The notes beneath the pieces are model-generated. The model did not search any database. It was not told the origin of the DNA and saw nothing but the letters and a program-made list of their open reading frames with translations. Below are positions 33,719-45,917 of a DNA stretch of 64,000 nt, piece by piece. This DNA comes from Leptodontidium sp. MPI-SDFR-AT-0119 (Eukaryota > Ascomycota > Leotiomycetes > Helotiales > Leptodontidiaceae), in the NCBI GenBank assembly GCA_020726505.1, contig JAHLEZ010000032.1, forward strand, positions 558,001-622,000, read 5' to 3'. Position numbers and translations under genes: made by a program. How positions within the stretch are numbered: position 1 is the first letter of the stretch; each line of letters starts with the position of its first letter.

Positions 33719-35638
33719 ATGGACGCACCAGCGAATTTCGCCACTCTGCCCACAGAGATTCTGCTCCTCATTACCTCAAACCTCTCCGGCAGCGGCGATA
33801 TTAATACGATCTGCAAACTTACGCGCCGTTTGTATCACCTCTTCCTCCCGGAAGTCTTCGACCGCCACCTTGCCTGGGTACAAACCACAAATCGACCTAA
33901 GAAGCAGCGCGAATGTCTCGTCGAGATATTCTTACATGCTGTAAAGTACAATTCGTCAAATCTGATACAGCAATTGTTCTGCTACGGGAAGATTGTAGAC
34001 TTTAGAGGGTAAGTCCTAACTTGACACTCTTCCTTGATCACCGGTCCCTGCGCTTTATGAACCTTTCTAACATGATCTAGTTCACTCCCTGGAACACCTT
34101 TCTCTCACCATGGCGTAACCTACCTGCACTTTGCTGTCACAATGGACGCCCCAGTCATTGCCTCCCAACTGATGAAGCATGGCTCATCATCAGACTTCAC
34201 CCTCGACAGTCTTAGCACCACATACCCAGATCTCACCCCACTTTACCTCGCTCTCGCTCGCCCCAACCTCCTCACCCAGCGTGACCTTAATTCCGCCCTT
34301 CGCATAGCCTGCTCTTACGCCCTACCTCGCGCGACATCTTTTCTTCTTGCCCGAGGCGCTGATGCACGAACGGTCTCATTCTACGGCATTTCGGCTCTGC
34401 ACGCAACCATTGCCCGCCGCGCTCGGTGGAAGTTATTTGATGAATTCTACGGGTATTTTGAGCCAGCAACTCGACCGGAGACACTGTGGGAAGAATCGGT
34501 CCTACGTACTGCTAAGAGTCTGGTTGATTTCAGTGCGGACCCGAGATTGAAGACCGAGAGTTCTAGAGCACACTCCTGTGATGCAAGATGCTGGAAGTCA
34601 GTTAATTGTGACCATAGCCAACAGACACCAACTCATCTAGCTGCTGCGAGCGGAATGGTGAATGTTTTGCGTTTTCTGGTACACAGAGTTGGGTTGGGTG
34701 TGCTGAATGAAAAGAATGGAGACGGCTACACACCACTCTATGCAGCTTGCGTGCAGGGAAACGAAGATGCTGCTCTGTACATCCTTCGGAAGCAGTCACA
34801 TATGCCAAATCCAATGGTGCGGGAGGTAGATCAATCTACAGCGTTGCACATCGCGTGCAGATTTGCGCTCGAGAAAGTCGTTCAATATCTCCTTGAAAAT
34901 GGCGCGGGGGCGGACATCAATCGCGAGGATGCGGGCGGCAGAACGCCTTTGCACGAAATTCTTTCGCACGAGATCTTTGAAAGGGAACATGAGGTGATTG
35001 GCACATTGCATCTTCTTGCCAAGTTCAGCGCAGATCCGGACCATGGGTTTGCTCCTGCTACGCCTACTCTCGGTGGTAACACGCAAGGAATGGCCAGATT
35101 GCAAACGCCGCGGCAAATCGCTGGGAGACATGCTTTCGTTTCTGTGCGGGGAATGTTTGTCTTCGAGGACGAGAATATCTATCGGGACTGGTGTGGTGAG
35201 GCGAAAAAAGACAGCGAGGCTTTGGTTTTGGCAGCGGATGGTCAGTGGACCGTCGAGGAACCAAAACCTGAATCCGAGAACGCTAATTCGGTAGCGAAAA
35301 AGGGCAGAAGGAAGACGAAGAAACAGAGGGCAAAGGAACACCTTGAGAATTTCCCGGCTCTGGGGACGTCAGGAGTCCAAAATGGGATAGAGAGGTCCAG
35401 TACGATGATGGCGAACCCAAACAGCCCATGGAGCCTATACGGGACCACGCCGATGTCAAGAAATTCGGGAGAGCGGGAGGGAAAGCAGGCTGCGGGGTTC
35501 GACACTTCGAAAGCAGTCGAGAGCTTCGAGGTGCTGCCTGTTACGAAGTATGCCGACGAGCAGAAAACTAGTGATGAGGGACTGGGAAATGGAAAAGGCA
35601 AAGGTGGAAAGAACAAGTGGAAGAAACTGATCCTTTAG
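33719..35638 (+). CDS. F-box-like / ankyrin-repeat protein
   Basis: Two exons, 33719-34008 and 34081-35638, give 615 aa. Residues ~8-50 are F-box-like (FATLPTEILLLITSNL, then ICKLTRRLYHLFLPEVF). Ankyrin-type repeats follow: GVTYLHFAV, ALRIACSYALPRATSFLLARG, QTPTHLAAASGMVNVLRFLV, GYTPLYAACVQGNEDAALYI, STALHIACRFALEKVVQYLL and GRTPLHEILSHE. The last ~170 residues are basic and disordered, with KKGRRKTKKQRAK and a Lys/Gly-rich end. It may be a substrate adaptor for an SCF ubiquitin ligase, as inferred for fungal F-box/ankyrin proteins. A His/Cys patch (HSCDARCWKSVNCDHSQQ) interrupts the repeats near 290. Intact. Confidence 0.85.
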
Positions 35639-35802
35639 ATATTTCTTTCGAGTCTTAGATAATATGTTTAATGAAGTAATGGGGACCCTCAACCCCAACC
35701 CCACTATGAATTTTCCCAAGACAACTTTTATTACATGTATTGGTGAGACCCCTCTTTGCTGAGAACCTGAGCTTGGCGAGCAATACCTGGTGATACCGTT
35801 AT

Positions 35803-37105
35803 TTACATACTTGAGCGGCACCGTCCCCATTCAAACTGCATAGAAATGGGCGTCGACGAACCACAATTCATACGTCTTGGAGGGTTGTTAAGCTCTGGAT
35901 CATACCTTAAATTCAAATCCAGCAACACAACCTTGCCCTCATACCCTTCTGGACTGGATGTCCAAACATTTCGCCCTGGACCTCCAAGGAAATTGAGCTC
36001 AGGCACCGTCCCACTTCGAACATAAGATCAACCCTTGCTATTCCTTCAGAGGGGCCGTAGTCCCAATTTCTCCCTGGTGTGTTTAGGATGGACGATCGCA
36101 TTCATGCTCTCATACGCAGCTCCGATGCCCGACATCTGTTTGACATATCAGCGAGCTTGAGAGCAAAATTACAGAGTCATAAGGACACATTCTGATATTT
36201 ATATACAGGACGATATTGTGGAGATTGACTCCTCAAGTCATCAACTTATCAAAGGAAATGCTGGAACCTTGCGCGGATCCCATATTGTTTTCTAGGGCAA
36301 GGATATACTCTTTGCAATATGCCAGCCCCTTGAAACCGCCAGTTACAAGAGAGGCACGAAGAGCACTCCCACTCATCGGCACCGGGTGAGTTGATATTGA
36401 AGGTGAAATCCATACCCCAAGGCGCAAGGGCCCCTTCCTGTGTCATCCAGGGGTACACACTCAAATGGCCATCCGTACTTGCTAGCTCTGGAGCATCAAA
36501 GTCGTTGCTGACTAGGAGCTCGGTGCAGCTAGTTGGCAAAGCTGTGGTGATAGTAGTGGTGAATACAGCAGTTGAAGTTTCAGTTGTGGTCGTGGTTGAA
36601 ACCGAGGTTATATTGATGCTGGAGGACATGTGGTTGAGGGACAGGCAACGGAAGTTGTAGAAGATGTCTGCGAAGTTTGGCTACATGTTGAAGGGCAGGG
36701 AAGGGCAACGGATATCGTCGAGGTCGATGTACTGGCTGGAGGATATTGACTGGCACCTGCACTTTGAATTGAGGACGTTCCACTGCTCGTGGAGCTCGTA
36801 GATCCAGATTTTGATGTTGTCGTTGCGGAAGGCAGGAAACACGAACATATACTGCTGGCTCTCGAAATAGCTGTCGTCCTTGTACCACAGTTTTGCACAA
36901 CTGCAGGCAATGTAGCTGTATGTGCTGGTGGGGTTTGAAAGAACGAGTAACAGAAGCTGGATGCTTGCGCTGCCTTTTGTGTTGCAAGAATGGCGCGATA
37001 GCAGTTGTCTTGAGCGCAAACAGTTGCGTCCGGTGCAGTTGCTAGGAAGAGTATCCAAAGGATACCGGTCATAAGTAGGTGAGAATCCAGGAAACGGTAC
37101 TTCAT
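35803..37105 (-). pseudogene. Secreted Ser/Thr-rich protein, broken by frame changes
   Basis: ATG 37103-37105 begins a signal peptide (LLMTGILWILFLATAPDATVCA) and a Cys-containing domain seen in many fungal cell-wall or secreted proteins (DNCYRAILATQKAAQASSFC, SRASSICSCF). A Ser/Thr-rich stalk of about 70 residues follows. The frame ends at 36608, while the stalk goes on in a second frame (VSTTTTTETSTAVFTTTITT) to SCTELLVSNDFDAPELASTD, then a third (TGGFKGLAYCKEYILALENN, about 36340-36270). Further protein-like frames near 36100 and 36000 (ELNFLGGPGRNVWTSSPEG) may be its C-terminus. Introns could explain some shifts, but the 36608-36629 junction has no adequate intron. Probable surface glycoprotein remnant. 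Confidence 0.55.
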
Positions 37106-37810
37106 CTTGACTTGACATGACCCTCAAGAACAACAGTATGAAAAGCCGTGAGGATATAAAAGAAGGAGAGGGGGGATGGCAGTATGAAATAAACAAATGC
37201 CCCTTGATGGCGCAGTTACCACATCTTACCATTTTCATTTACACAACGGCGTATCTGAAGACACACCGCCAGCCACAGGAACGAATTGTGAGAATACGAA
37301 GAGGTGTTTGGACCTTTTGGTTGCAACGGTCAGGCATGGCGCTGAAGATGACAGCTGTGAGACTGGGGCAATGTGGCTTGGTATTGGTTTCCCCACAAGC
37401 TGACTGGGTTGTCTAGGGCTCTGAATACTTGACCACGTTAAAGTTCCATGAGAAGAAATATATCCGTAGCTGCCCTACTTTTTGGAGCTCGGAGCAACTC
37501 AGTGGTCCATGTTTGGGTGCCTTGTTGAGATGTGAATTCTGCTCGTGAGGTAAGCGCACATGGCTTGATGTCCTAGAAGATCTGATCATGAACCATTTGT
37601 TATGACTTGAGGGTTCCTCCACTACACGGTCTGGGCTAAGGAGCGAGAATTGCCTATGCAAGATGGTATTCGCGGAGATGGAAGCACGCATTCAAACCTC
37701 GATACATTAATATACCCAGCCAATAACTCCACATAGATGTGACCTAACTGAGATCCGAACGTTTCCCCAGGTCTTAAAAAAAAGTATTTGTAAATTGATA
37801 CTCCAAGCTT

Positions 37811-40800
37811 TCACGGATTCATCCAGCCTTGTATCCATCCCTGCAACCAATCCTCCTGAAGAGGTTTCAAGTCTCTCAACGACTCGCTTGATTCCAGCGT
37901 TTTCTCTATTGCCATCTTCGATGTCTTGCCAAGGCCATCCTCGCTTAGAAGACTTTCGTAGAAATCCAGAAGCTTCACTCCTGGGTTCTTCTGAAGCAAT
38001 TCTCTGACTCTTTGGCATTCGTGTTCTCGTTGATAGGCTCAATTGAGTCCCTCAGCCTCTTGACCCAGTCTCGATAGGATATCGTTTGGGATTCAACGGA
38101 ATCGGAAGCGGCAAGAGCATCTTTCACCGCGGGCAGTAGTGACTTCCAATTGGTCGGAGCAGGATGAATTGGATGGAAGATCTGGATGCCTTCGTTCCTA
38201 TTATTTACGTTCAAGCCCAATGCAAGCTCAGACAGCACCCCGACAAGCTGATCAATTGGTACCCAATCAATCCCGTCGCTGTCCTCCCCACCAAGACCAA
38301 GGGTCTCTGGTATCGCCCCGAGGAATTTCGAGCTCATCACCAAGCTGGGAAACCACTCTCTCCGATTCCAACCACGTGGGTTCTCGGCAGTACCAGCGAT
38401 TTGTCCAACTCGTGCCGCCGCAGTGGTGATATGCAATTTCTTCGCCGCATGATCCAAGATTCGTTCAGCTAGATATTTGCTTTCCCCGTAGCCCATCGGT
38501 GCGGGAGTATTGAGATCAGATAGCACATTCTCTGGAATGAGATCAAGATGGCCTTGCGTTTTCTGGTAGTTTCCTACCGAACTGATGGAGCCGATGAAGA
38601 ATATCGAAGGGGACAGCTTGGCTGTGGATGCGAAAGACGCCAGACCTAGAACACCGTCGAGACTAGGTTGGAATGATTGTAATGTTTTGTTGAAATCTAC
38701 AGGCCATGCATTATGGATTATTCGAGTCATTGTTGTGACCAGCTTCTCGAATGTTTGGCTGCTGAGGCCTAGATTAGGCTTGGCGGGATCTCCAGTGAGA
38801 AAGGAGATTCGAGATTGGGGGAAGTCGGATGGGAGTCCTCGCTCTCCATTCCGAAGCTTCTGCAGGTTTTCGGAGTCTTGAGAACGGTTCAGACAATATA
38901 TGTGAGACACAGACTTTGAGCGAGCGAGGTGGTCAGTAGGAAAGACCCGAGGGCTCCAGTCGAGCCTGTGAGCAGCACGGTTTCAGGGTTGGTGGACCGG
39001 CCGTCGTCACGGGCAGGTACTTCTTGCGATGCTGCGAGTTTATCAATCTCATCCTCGTAATTCTTCAACATCGTTGCCATGTTTTTTATCCGAACTGTCT
39101 CCAAATCTGCTATTGATCCTTGCTTCTCGGGAGCTGTCTGGGTGATCGCTTGCACCAGAAGGTCAACACTGGGATTCGCGTAAATCGTCCCAGTGGAGAT
39201 GGACTGATCTCCAAAGAGTGAAAATATACCTCGTCGTAGATGAAGCACTTGCAAGGAGTCCATCCCCAGCGAGAAAAAGTCATCGTTGTTTTCGAATTGT
39301 TTCCATTCCGTCACTCGCTTGACTAGCGATCGGACTTTCTCCGTCGGAGGGGCTGAATCTGAGATATGAAGGTCGTGCATCTCCATGGCCTCGGTCGTAT
39401 CAGAGTCTGATTCCAGGTACATCTTATTTATCTTGTCCTCGTAGATGTTCAGAGTTGCTTGTCGCTGGATAGTGCCCTTAGGTGCCCGCAGAAACGGCAT
39501 GGTAGGATCCGCCAACATGATCTTAGACCTTGAAATCCGAGCGTGAGTAGGACACTGTGTGTTTGCGTATTGAACGACAGGCCAGATGCTATCGATGAGC
39601 TGTTCTTGCTCCTCTAATGAGAGGTCGTCATCTTTAGTTCTCTCAACGAGCAGTGAAGCCTCAAAACGCTGATGTCCCACGACCAAGGCTGACTTGACTT
39701 CCGGATGTCGAGAGACTTCCTGCTCAAAGGTAACCGGATTTGTCTTCTCTCCATTGAGGAACATAATAACATCGTCGATCCTGGAACGATGCTTCCAGAA
39801 CCCAGGCTTCGTTGGATGAGGAGAAAAAAATCTCGGGTTTTGTATTCTTGCAAATCTGGGAAGTGGGTGAAAATGGCTTAGTACTTCTCACACTCAGGAT
39901 GGCGAACTATAACAAGTTCATAGAGATCACCGAAGCGATGCTGGAACTCCGGGTTGGAAACTGGGTGGATTTGAATGTAACTCCAATCGACATTGCCCGA
40001 TTCTGACTCGTTGTGAATGAGGGGGAACATGGCGCACTCGCTGGATCCAATGACTTGATGAAGCGGAAGCCGAGAGGATACGATGTCACCTGTAGCTGCT
40101 GGTACAGCACCTCCAGTGAAGTATATGTACTTCAGTTTCGAAGCAACGAAGTCCAGTGATGGAGTGTGTTTGCCAAGCTCATCAATCAACACCGGGGGTA
40201 TGAATGCCCAATCCACACTCGTGTTGTTTAAGGCTTGTAGAAGTCCTTCGGTTGTTGGTGGTGCACTAGGTAGTGGGTAAACAGGAACACATCCGTAGAA
40301 TGTGGGGATAATCAGTTGGAAGCCAATACCCACAACCTAATAACACAAATTAGCTTCCATTCCAAATTGAATGAGAGGAGAAAAACGTTTCCCTTACATG
40401 GAAGGATGGAAAAACTGAAAAGAAGTTTCCTGTCTGGAAGTTTGTGTTCAGATTTACAAAGTTCTCTTTCATTGGAACCGAGGTGACGTTGGCGACACAG
40501 GTATTGAACATGTGGGTGTATGTCAAGGGCTTAGGGATACCTGTGGAATGTTAGATTGGACTTTCGGTGGAGCACCTTTACACCGACCAGTAGACCCTGA
40601 AGTATGCAGGATGAAGATGGGATCATTCTTGACCTCCTCATATACGGCATTGTACGGATACAATGGAGTATCACTTGCAGAGAGCAACTCAGTGAGTGCA
40701 GGGATTTCCAATTTCTTCATTGGGTATTCTTCTGTTATCATTGGAACGCATGGAAGTTCCGGGGTGGTGGTGAGCAAGACTTTGCATTCCAGTCGACTAA

Positions 40801-41198
40801 GGAGGGAGATATGAGCTGCCTTGCTATTTCGCGGAGAGGGCAAGAATGTCTAGGCTTATTAGAAAATAGAAAAATTCGTTCTTAAAGTTTTCTGAACTCA
40901 CCTTGTATCCAGCCTTGATGCCCCCAATAACGACAATGATACTTCGAAGATCGTTAGGTCCGAGGTAAGCAATTGTTTCGAAACTCTCGCTTCTTCCCAA
41001 TGACATTTCGAGCAGCCAAGCGACTTTGTTGACCGCATTTAGAAGCTCCAAATGGGTGGCAGAACGGAAGCCCTCTGTGTATGTAATGGGAGAGATAGGG
41101 AACTTGGCCCATACACCGTGGGGATCCGTTTTTGCTCGGTTCTCCAGAATGATTGGTAGAAGCTCGTTGCTCTCAACGTAGGGATTGGTGGAGCCCAT
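37811..41198 (-). pseudogene. NRPS-like adenylating reductase (A-T-R), inactivated by one stop and three frameshifts
   Basis: The domain order is complete. The adenylation domain runs over about 41200-39480: HTSGSTG, IPKPLTYTHMFN, YIYFTGGAVPAATG, and GEKTNP at the end. The carrier domain has FFSLGMDSLQVLHL, whose Ser carries phosphopantetheine. The reductase has the NAD(P) motif LLTGSTGALGSFLL, GYGESKYLAERIL and ARVGQIAG. Introns at 40901-40851, after TSGSTG, and after FPSFH splice cleanly. Lesions: TAA replaces an expected Gln codon after ECEKY (about 39879); a T-run 7 long instead of 8 shifts the frame near 39830; a base is lost near 38905 just after the Rossmann motif; another is lost near 38015 before LLQKNPGVKLLDFYE. 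The ends still align to WIQGWMNP, stop 37811. It was once a carboxylate-activating and -reducing enzyme. Confidence 0.85.
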
Positions 41199-43272
41199 GT
41201 TTATATCGCAGACAATGCTCAAGCGGCTTGACTTTCTGACTGATGAAAATGTTTATCGGGATACGAAACGGCGTGCCAGAGAAAGAGAAATTAGACCAAG
41301 ACCTGAACTTTGCTTGAATGCGAAACGCATCACAGATATATAGAAAATTCATTTCGCAACTTCTGTTACAAAATTCACATGTTTGAGAGCTGCAATTGGG
41401 TTTGGGGCAGCCCCCTCTATCATCATGTCGTACCTTGGAGATATCTCATTCGTGAGGTTTTTCAAACCCCATGTATCGCCAATTTACATTGCGACTTTCA
41501 GCTCAGCCGCTGTCTCACTCGGCGCCAACATTTGTATTCTTTTCGCTAGAGCGCAGTTTTTCCGCGCCGCACAATCCGATTGGATTTGCCATTTTTGGCG
41601 TGATTCGTTAATATTGTTTGTCCCGGTCACAACATACAAAGATCTGCATGTCGTTGCGGCAGGGCAAAAGGCTCCACAACTGAACGGCAGCCACGGCCCG
41701 CCGTATCATGCCCCCGTCTTGCTGCTCATATGGTGGATGATGTAGAATGTGTTGTTATCTTATCAGAACATAGATAGTGGGAGGTGGCCCAATCAACTCG
41801 TCATACTGAGATCACAAGAATCTCCAAGACCCCAGCAGCTTTCGGAACAACTCATGGACGCCATCGGCCATCGTCACCTCCTGTCATGATCAAGGGCAAA
41901 GCTTTACCAATCATATCGATGCTGTCGTTCCTTAGTAGTTATCTCGTCTCATCAAGTGATGGGTTGTGGTGTTCGAAACCTGGTTGAATGATGCTGTGAA
42001 AAATCCAAGACTCTGCAATAGCCATCAATGAGGGTCCTTGGACATGATGCGAGCTGCTCAGGGCGGTGTCTCGTCTCGGCAAAAGTTGAATTCCTGGGAC
42101 TTCCGACAGACTATCTTGTTGTGTGCTCGTCTCTTCCGTAACGACAACAATAATTCCCAGCAGTTGACAATACATACGCGACTTACATAAAACTGCTGAG
42201 AGATGCAGTAAACTTGAAAGTTGACTTCTCATCGCGCCCCAGTGCATACTTACCACAAATGAAGAATCTGGCAGCCAACGTTTCCTCCAGACAAGCGGCA
42301 TCAGTCTACAATATCGTATGGTCCGTCCTAATGGATTACACTTGGCAGACAGTAATCCAGTAATTTTATAATTTAAGCTCCATCATGTTTGTAGCAATCG
42401 AGGTATGAGGAACTGAAATCTGCTTTGATTCCAGATGGTGGGGAAGCGTGCGTCAAGGAAAGTTGAACCTTGCTAATATGAAAGTCACTGCTCTTAACGT
42501 CGAAGACAATGATGCGGGAATCACAAAAGCAAATGCAAGTAAGATTATTTTGCGTCCCCGCTCTTCATAAGTAGGATTATATACTTGATTGCTGCTCAAT
42601 ACATGAGTAAATTAAACTCTTAGTACGTCAAGACACCTCGGGGCAAGATGCACGGCACTTCCGTACACCGCAGGGCTGACAGGTCCTCTCTAATACAAAA
42701 GCAAGTATCCGCAGGCGCCCCATGATGGTTTCGGGCTGGAGGATATTTGACGAGGTCAAGGGCCTCTAGATTGACGCTGATCAGTACCTAGTCTAAGCAT
42801 TCTCGAGCTCGCGTTAAGGTTCGCGTACCTGAATGGCCCAACATCAAAATTTAACAATCACGTCAATTACTTAGGTAGGTGCCTAATCTATTCCTTTTTC
42901 GGAGCTTCCCTTAATAACTGAGTGGGCTAGGTATTTCCCGGGATTCTATTTTCCCTACTTTCCTTGTTGTTCGTTCCGCAAAGAAACGCTAAAGTCGCTC
43001 GATTTGAAAAGTTTCGCGAGGTAAATATTAGCTGTGGATGTTAGCTGTCATCAATCCCAATCTGGATTGCCCATTCTGACGCTCCAGAGAGTTCGCAAGA
43101 AGAAAGCTCGAAGAACCCGGAGCTATATTATTCACAGGCTTGGAACCTGGGAGTACTTAAACAATTCCTTCGGCTTTGGAACAGCCATGTTGAAGCAACA
43201 TCCCCCAACCCCGTGAACGATCTCCCACAAGGCTTCCTGACCCTGACCTGGGTTTCGAAGCGGCTCAACACA
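41199..43272. other. 2-kb region between two divergent dead biosynthetic genes
   Basis: The NRPS-like and PKS remnants point away from this stretch, so it probably held their promoters. The frames present (for example 41383-41745 plus, 41939-42301 minus) have no domain. No regulator gene is recognisable. Confidence 0.45.
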
Positions 43273-45328
43273 ATGGGGACCCAAATACCAAGAGGCCAAC
43301 TTGACGACGTTGCCATCATTGGACTGGCATGTCGTTTCCCTGGAGGAGCTTCGAACGAATCCAAGTTCTGGGAATTGTTACATAAAAGAAGATGTAAGTG
43401 CAGCTTTGTCAGCCTGGATTACTTGCACTGTCGCTGACAATTATTACAGCTGCACACTCCAAAACTCCCTCCGATCGATACAATATCGAAGCATTCCACC
43501 ATCTCTCGAATGGAAAACTCAACATCCTCCGTGCCGCAGGTGAACATTTTCTTGATGGAAACATGGCTGCGTTTGATGCTCCCTTCTTCGACATCACATC
43601 TCAAGAAGCGAAGGCTATGGACCCTATTGGTAGGTTACTTTTTGAGGTATCTTACGAAGCGCTTGAAAATTCTGGCCTGCCGATCGAAAGTATTGCGGGA
43701 AGTGACACGAGTTGCTATGTTGGATGCTTCACTCGAGACTACTATGAAATGATGATGCGAGATGCAGAATCAGCTCCAATAGTACACCAGAATCCCAAGA
43801 TCTCATATTTAAACGGAAGCTGACATGTTAACTTTAGTATGCCGGAACGGGAACAGCATTCTAACTCCAGTCAAATCGGATATCCTGGTTCTACGACCTC
43901 AGAGGACCCGGTATGACTTTAGACACCGCGTGTTCATCAAGTCTAGTAAGGTTACATCTTGCTTGTCAAGGCATTCGTAACAAGGAATCCAAGATATCTA
44001 TCGTCAGCGGTGCGAATGTAATCTTAGGCCCAGACCTGAGTCTTTGGCTTTCCAACCTGAACATGCTTTCTGCAAGCGGACTTTCCAAGTCGTTCTCCGA
44101 CGAAGTAAGCGGATACGGCAGAGGCGAAGGAATTGCCACAGTGATTCTCAAGTCGGTGGCAGACGCTATCAAGGACGGCGACACTATTCGCGCGATCATT
44201 CGAGGAACTGGTGTCAACCAGGATGGACATACAACAGGCATAACGGTTCCCTATTGCGATGCTCAGGCTGATTAGATCAGAATGACATATGAAAATGCAG
44301 GCCTTAACCCTTCAAAAACTCCGTATTTCGAAGCCCATGTAAGTTTTTCCATTCCCTTCTTGATTCCATGCGCTGATCATGCAAAAGGGGACAGGCACAT
44401 CCGTGGGCGATCCTCTGGAGCTGGCGGCGGTGGCCAAGACTCTGTTCCAAGGTCGAAAACACGAGTCAAATGTGAGTAGTCGATAACGATTTTGAATTTT
44501 AGACAACATGATACATACGCAATGGGAGGAAGCTATCAAACCCAAAATCCACGGGTCGTGGGCGCTACACAAGCTTCTGTCAGAAGACATGGACTTTTTC
44601 GTCATGCTAAGTTCCATCTCAGGCGTTTTTAAGAATAGAAGTCAAGCGAATTACGCCGCTGGAAATACGTTCCAAGATACTCTCGCCGAGTATAGGGTTA
44701 AGAATGGTCTGCCAGCTGTGAGAGTCGACCTTAGATTGGTGCTCGATATTAGGATAGTAGCAGAGGGTAGTACGAAGACGGAGATCAAAACTTTTAAGGT
44801 CGTGGGGATTAGGGAAGATGAGTTTCGATCGTTGATGAAAGCGGCTATCTCGGGTTCTTTTGCTGGGAGGAAGCTTCCGACACAGGTTATCTGTGGTCTT
44901 CCAACCAGCGGCATGCTGTAGAAGAGTGGTCTCGAAGAGCCATTTTATTTCAGCGATCCTCGATTTCTGATTCTGAAGAAGACCGGACTCGCAAAGAAGA
45001 GTGATCGAAATACTGCAGATCTGAAAAAGTCTATCGGCGTCCGGCTTTTTCGGGTCTCCAGCATCAAGATGCACCTGAAATCATCATTTTAGCTCTTTGC
45101 GAAAGAATCGCGAAGGGGCTGCAGGCTACGGTGGCGAATATCGATATCAGCAGGCCACTTCACAGCTATGGGATTGACTCTCCCATGGCGACTGATATCA
45201 GGAACTGGGTTGTGGCGAACATCAAGGCCGATGTCGGCTTAGTTGATGTTTTGAGTGGGAATAGCATCTCTGCTATAGCAGTGAAGATTGCCAATCTTTC
45301 GAAGCTTGTTCCCCGGAGCCTGGGTTGA
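43273..45328 (+). pseudogene. Highly reducing polyketide synthase remnant: KS, partial KR, ACP; middle deleted
   Basis: It starts at ATG 43273 with DDVAIIGLACRFPGGASNES, the ketosynthase opening. After an intron (43394-43449) it continues SAHSKTPSDRYNIEAFHH. The active-site DTACSSSLVRLHLACQ is intact and EAHGTGT is reached across an intron near 44340. Lesions include a stop in the segment before NRISWFYDL (about 43890) and TAG 44273-44275 in CDAQAD*IRM. After GRKHESN (about 44472) the sequence jumps directly to the end of a ketoreductase, KPKIHGSWALHKLL and SQANYAAGNTFQDTLAEYR. AT, DH, MT and ER are missing, probably more than 5 kb. A carrier-like end (HSYGIDSPMATDIRNWV, stop 45326-45328) remains. 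Glycines in the KR are also replaced. Non-functional. Confidence 0.88.
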
Positions 45329-45917
45329 GATGCACGAGAGCTTTGTAGAGAGAATTACCATTGAAATTCTTAGCTGAGGGGTTGCTTGTAGTTAGCTATC
45401 TATGTTCTATTGCAGGCTGTACTTCTATATCAAAAGAGAGAGAAAAAAAAACTTCGCTACCCTCGCGAAATAAGCGAACCCCTATTCCCAACTCACCTAT
45501 TCCCAGCAACAATTTCACATTTCGCACCTGCTAAAACAAACATTCCATAGCCGAACCTCAACTATTCACAAGTGGAGACTAAGTTAACTTCGAATTTAAG
45601 AAGTGAAATCCGAAACAGCGTCGAGATCCACATGTCGTGACGTGTAATTCGCTTAGTCGACTGCCTCTTCGCTAACAAGCTGTAAGCGAGAGAGCAAAAT
45701 AAAACAAACTAGCAGGTAAAACAAACGAGTCAACGAAACAAAGCGAACAAATCCAAACAATCCCAGCAACAGGTCTAGAGTGGGAGTACAGAGAAACAAC
45801 AAAACAAAGGAAACAATTCAACCAATTTCAACGACAACTGTAGAATTCAATGTATAAAGGGACAACAAAGCTATTATTATTCGCAACCCACATAATTCTC
45901 CTACACACCACAACAAA
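45329..45917. other. Promoter/5' UTR region of the first zinc-cluster paralogue
   Basis: The upper part holds the 3' flank of the PKS remnant. The lower part, about 45700-45900, is A- and CAA-rich, typical of an untranslated leader. No gene seen. Confidence 0.45.

Noticed and set aside
41383..41745. 120-codon plus-strand frame between the two dead biosynthetic genes
   Set aside because: No recognisable family; lies in the expected promoter region; probably chance.
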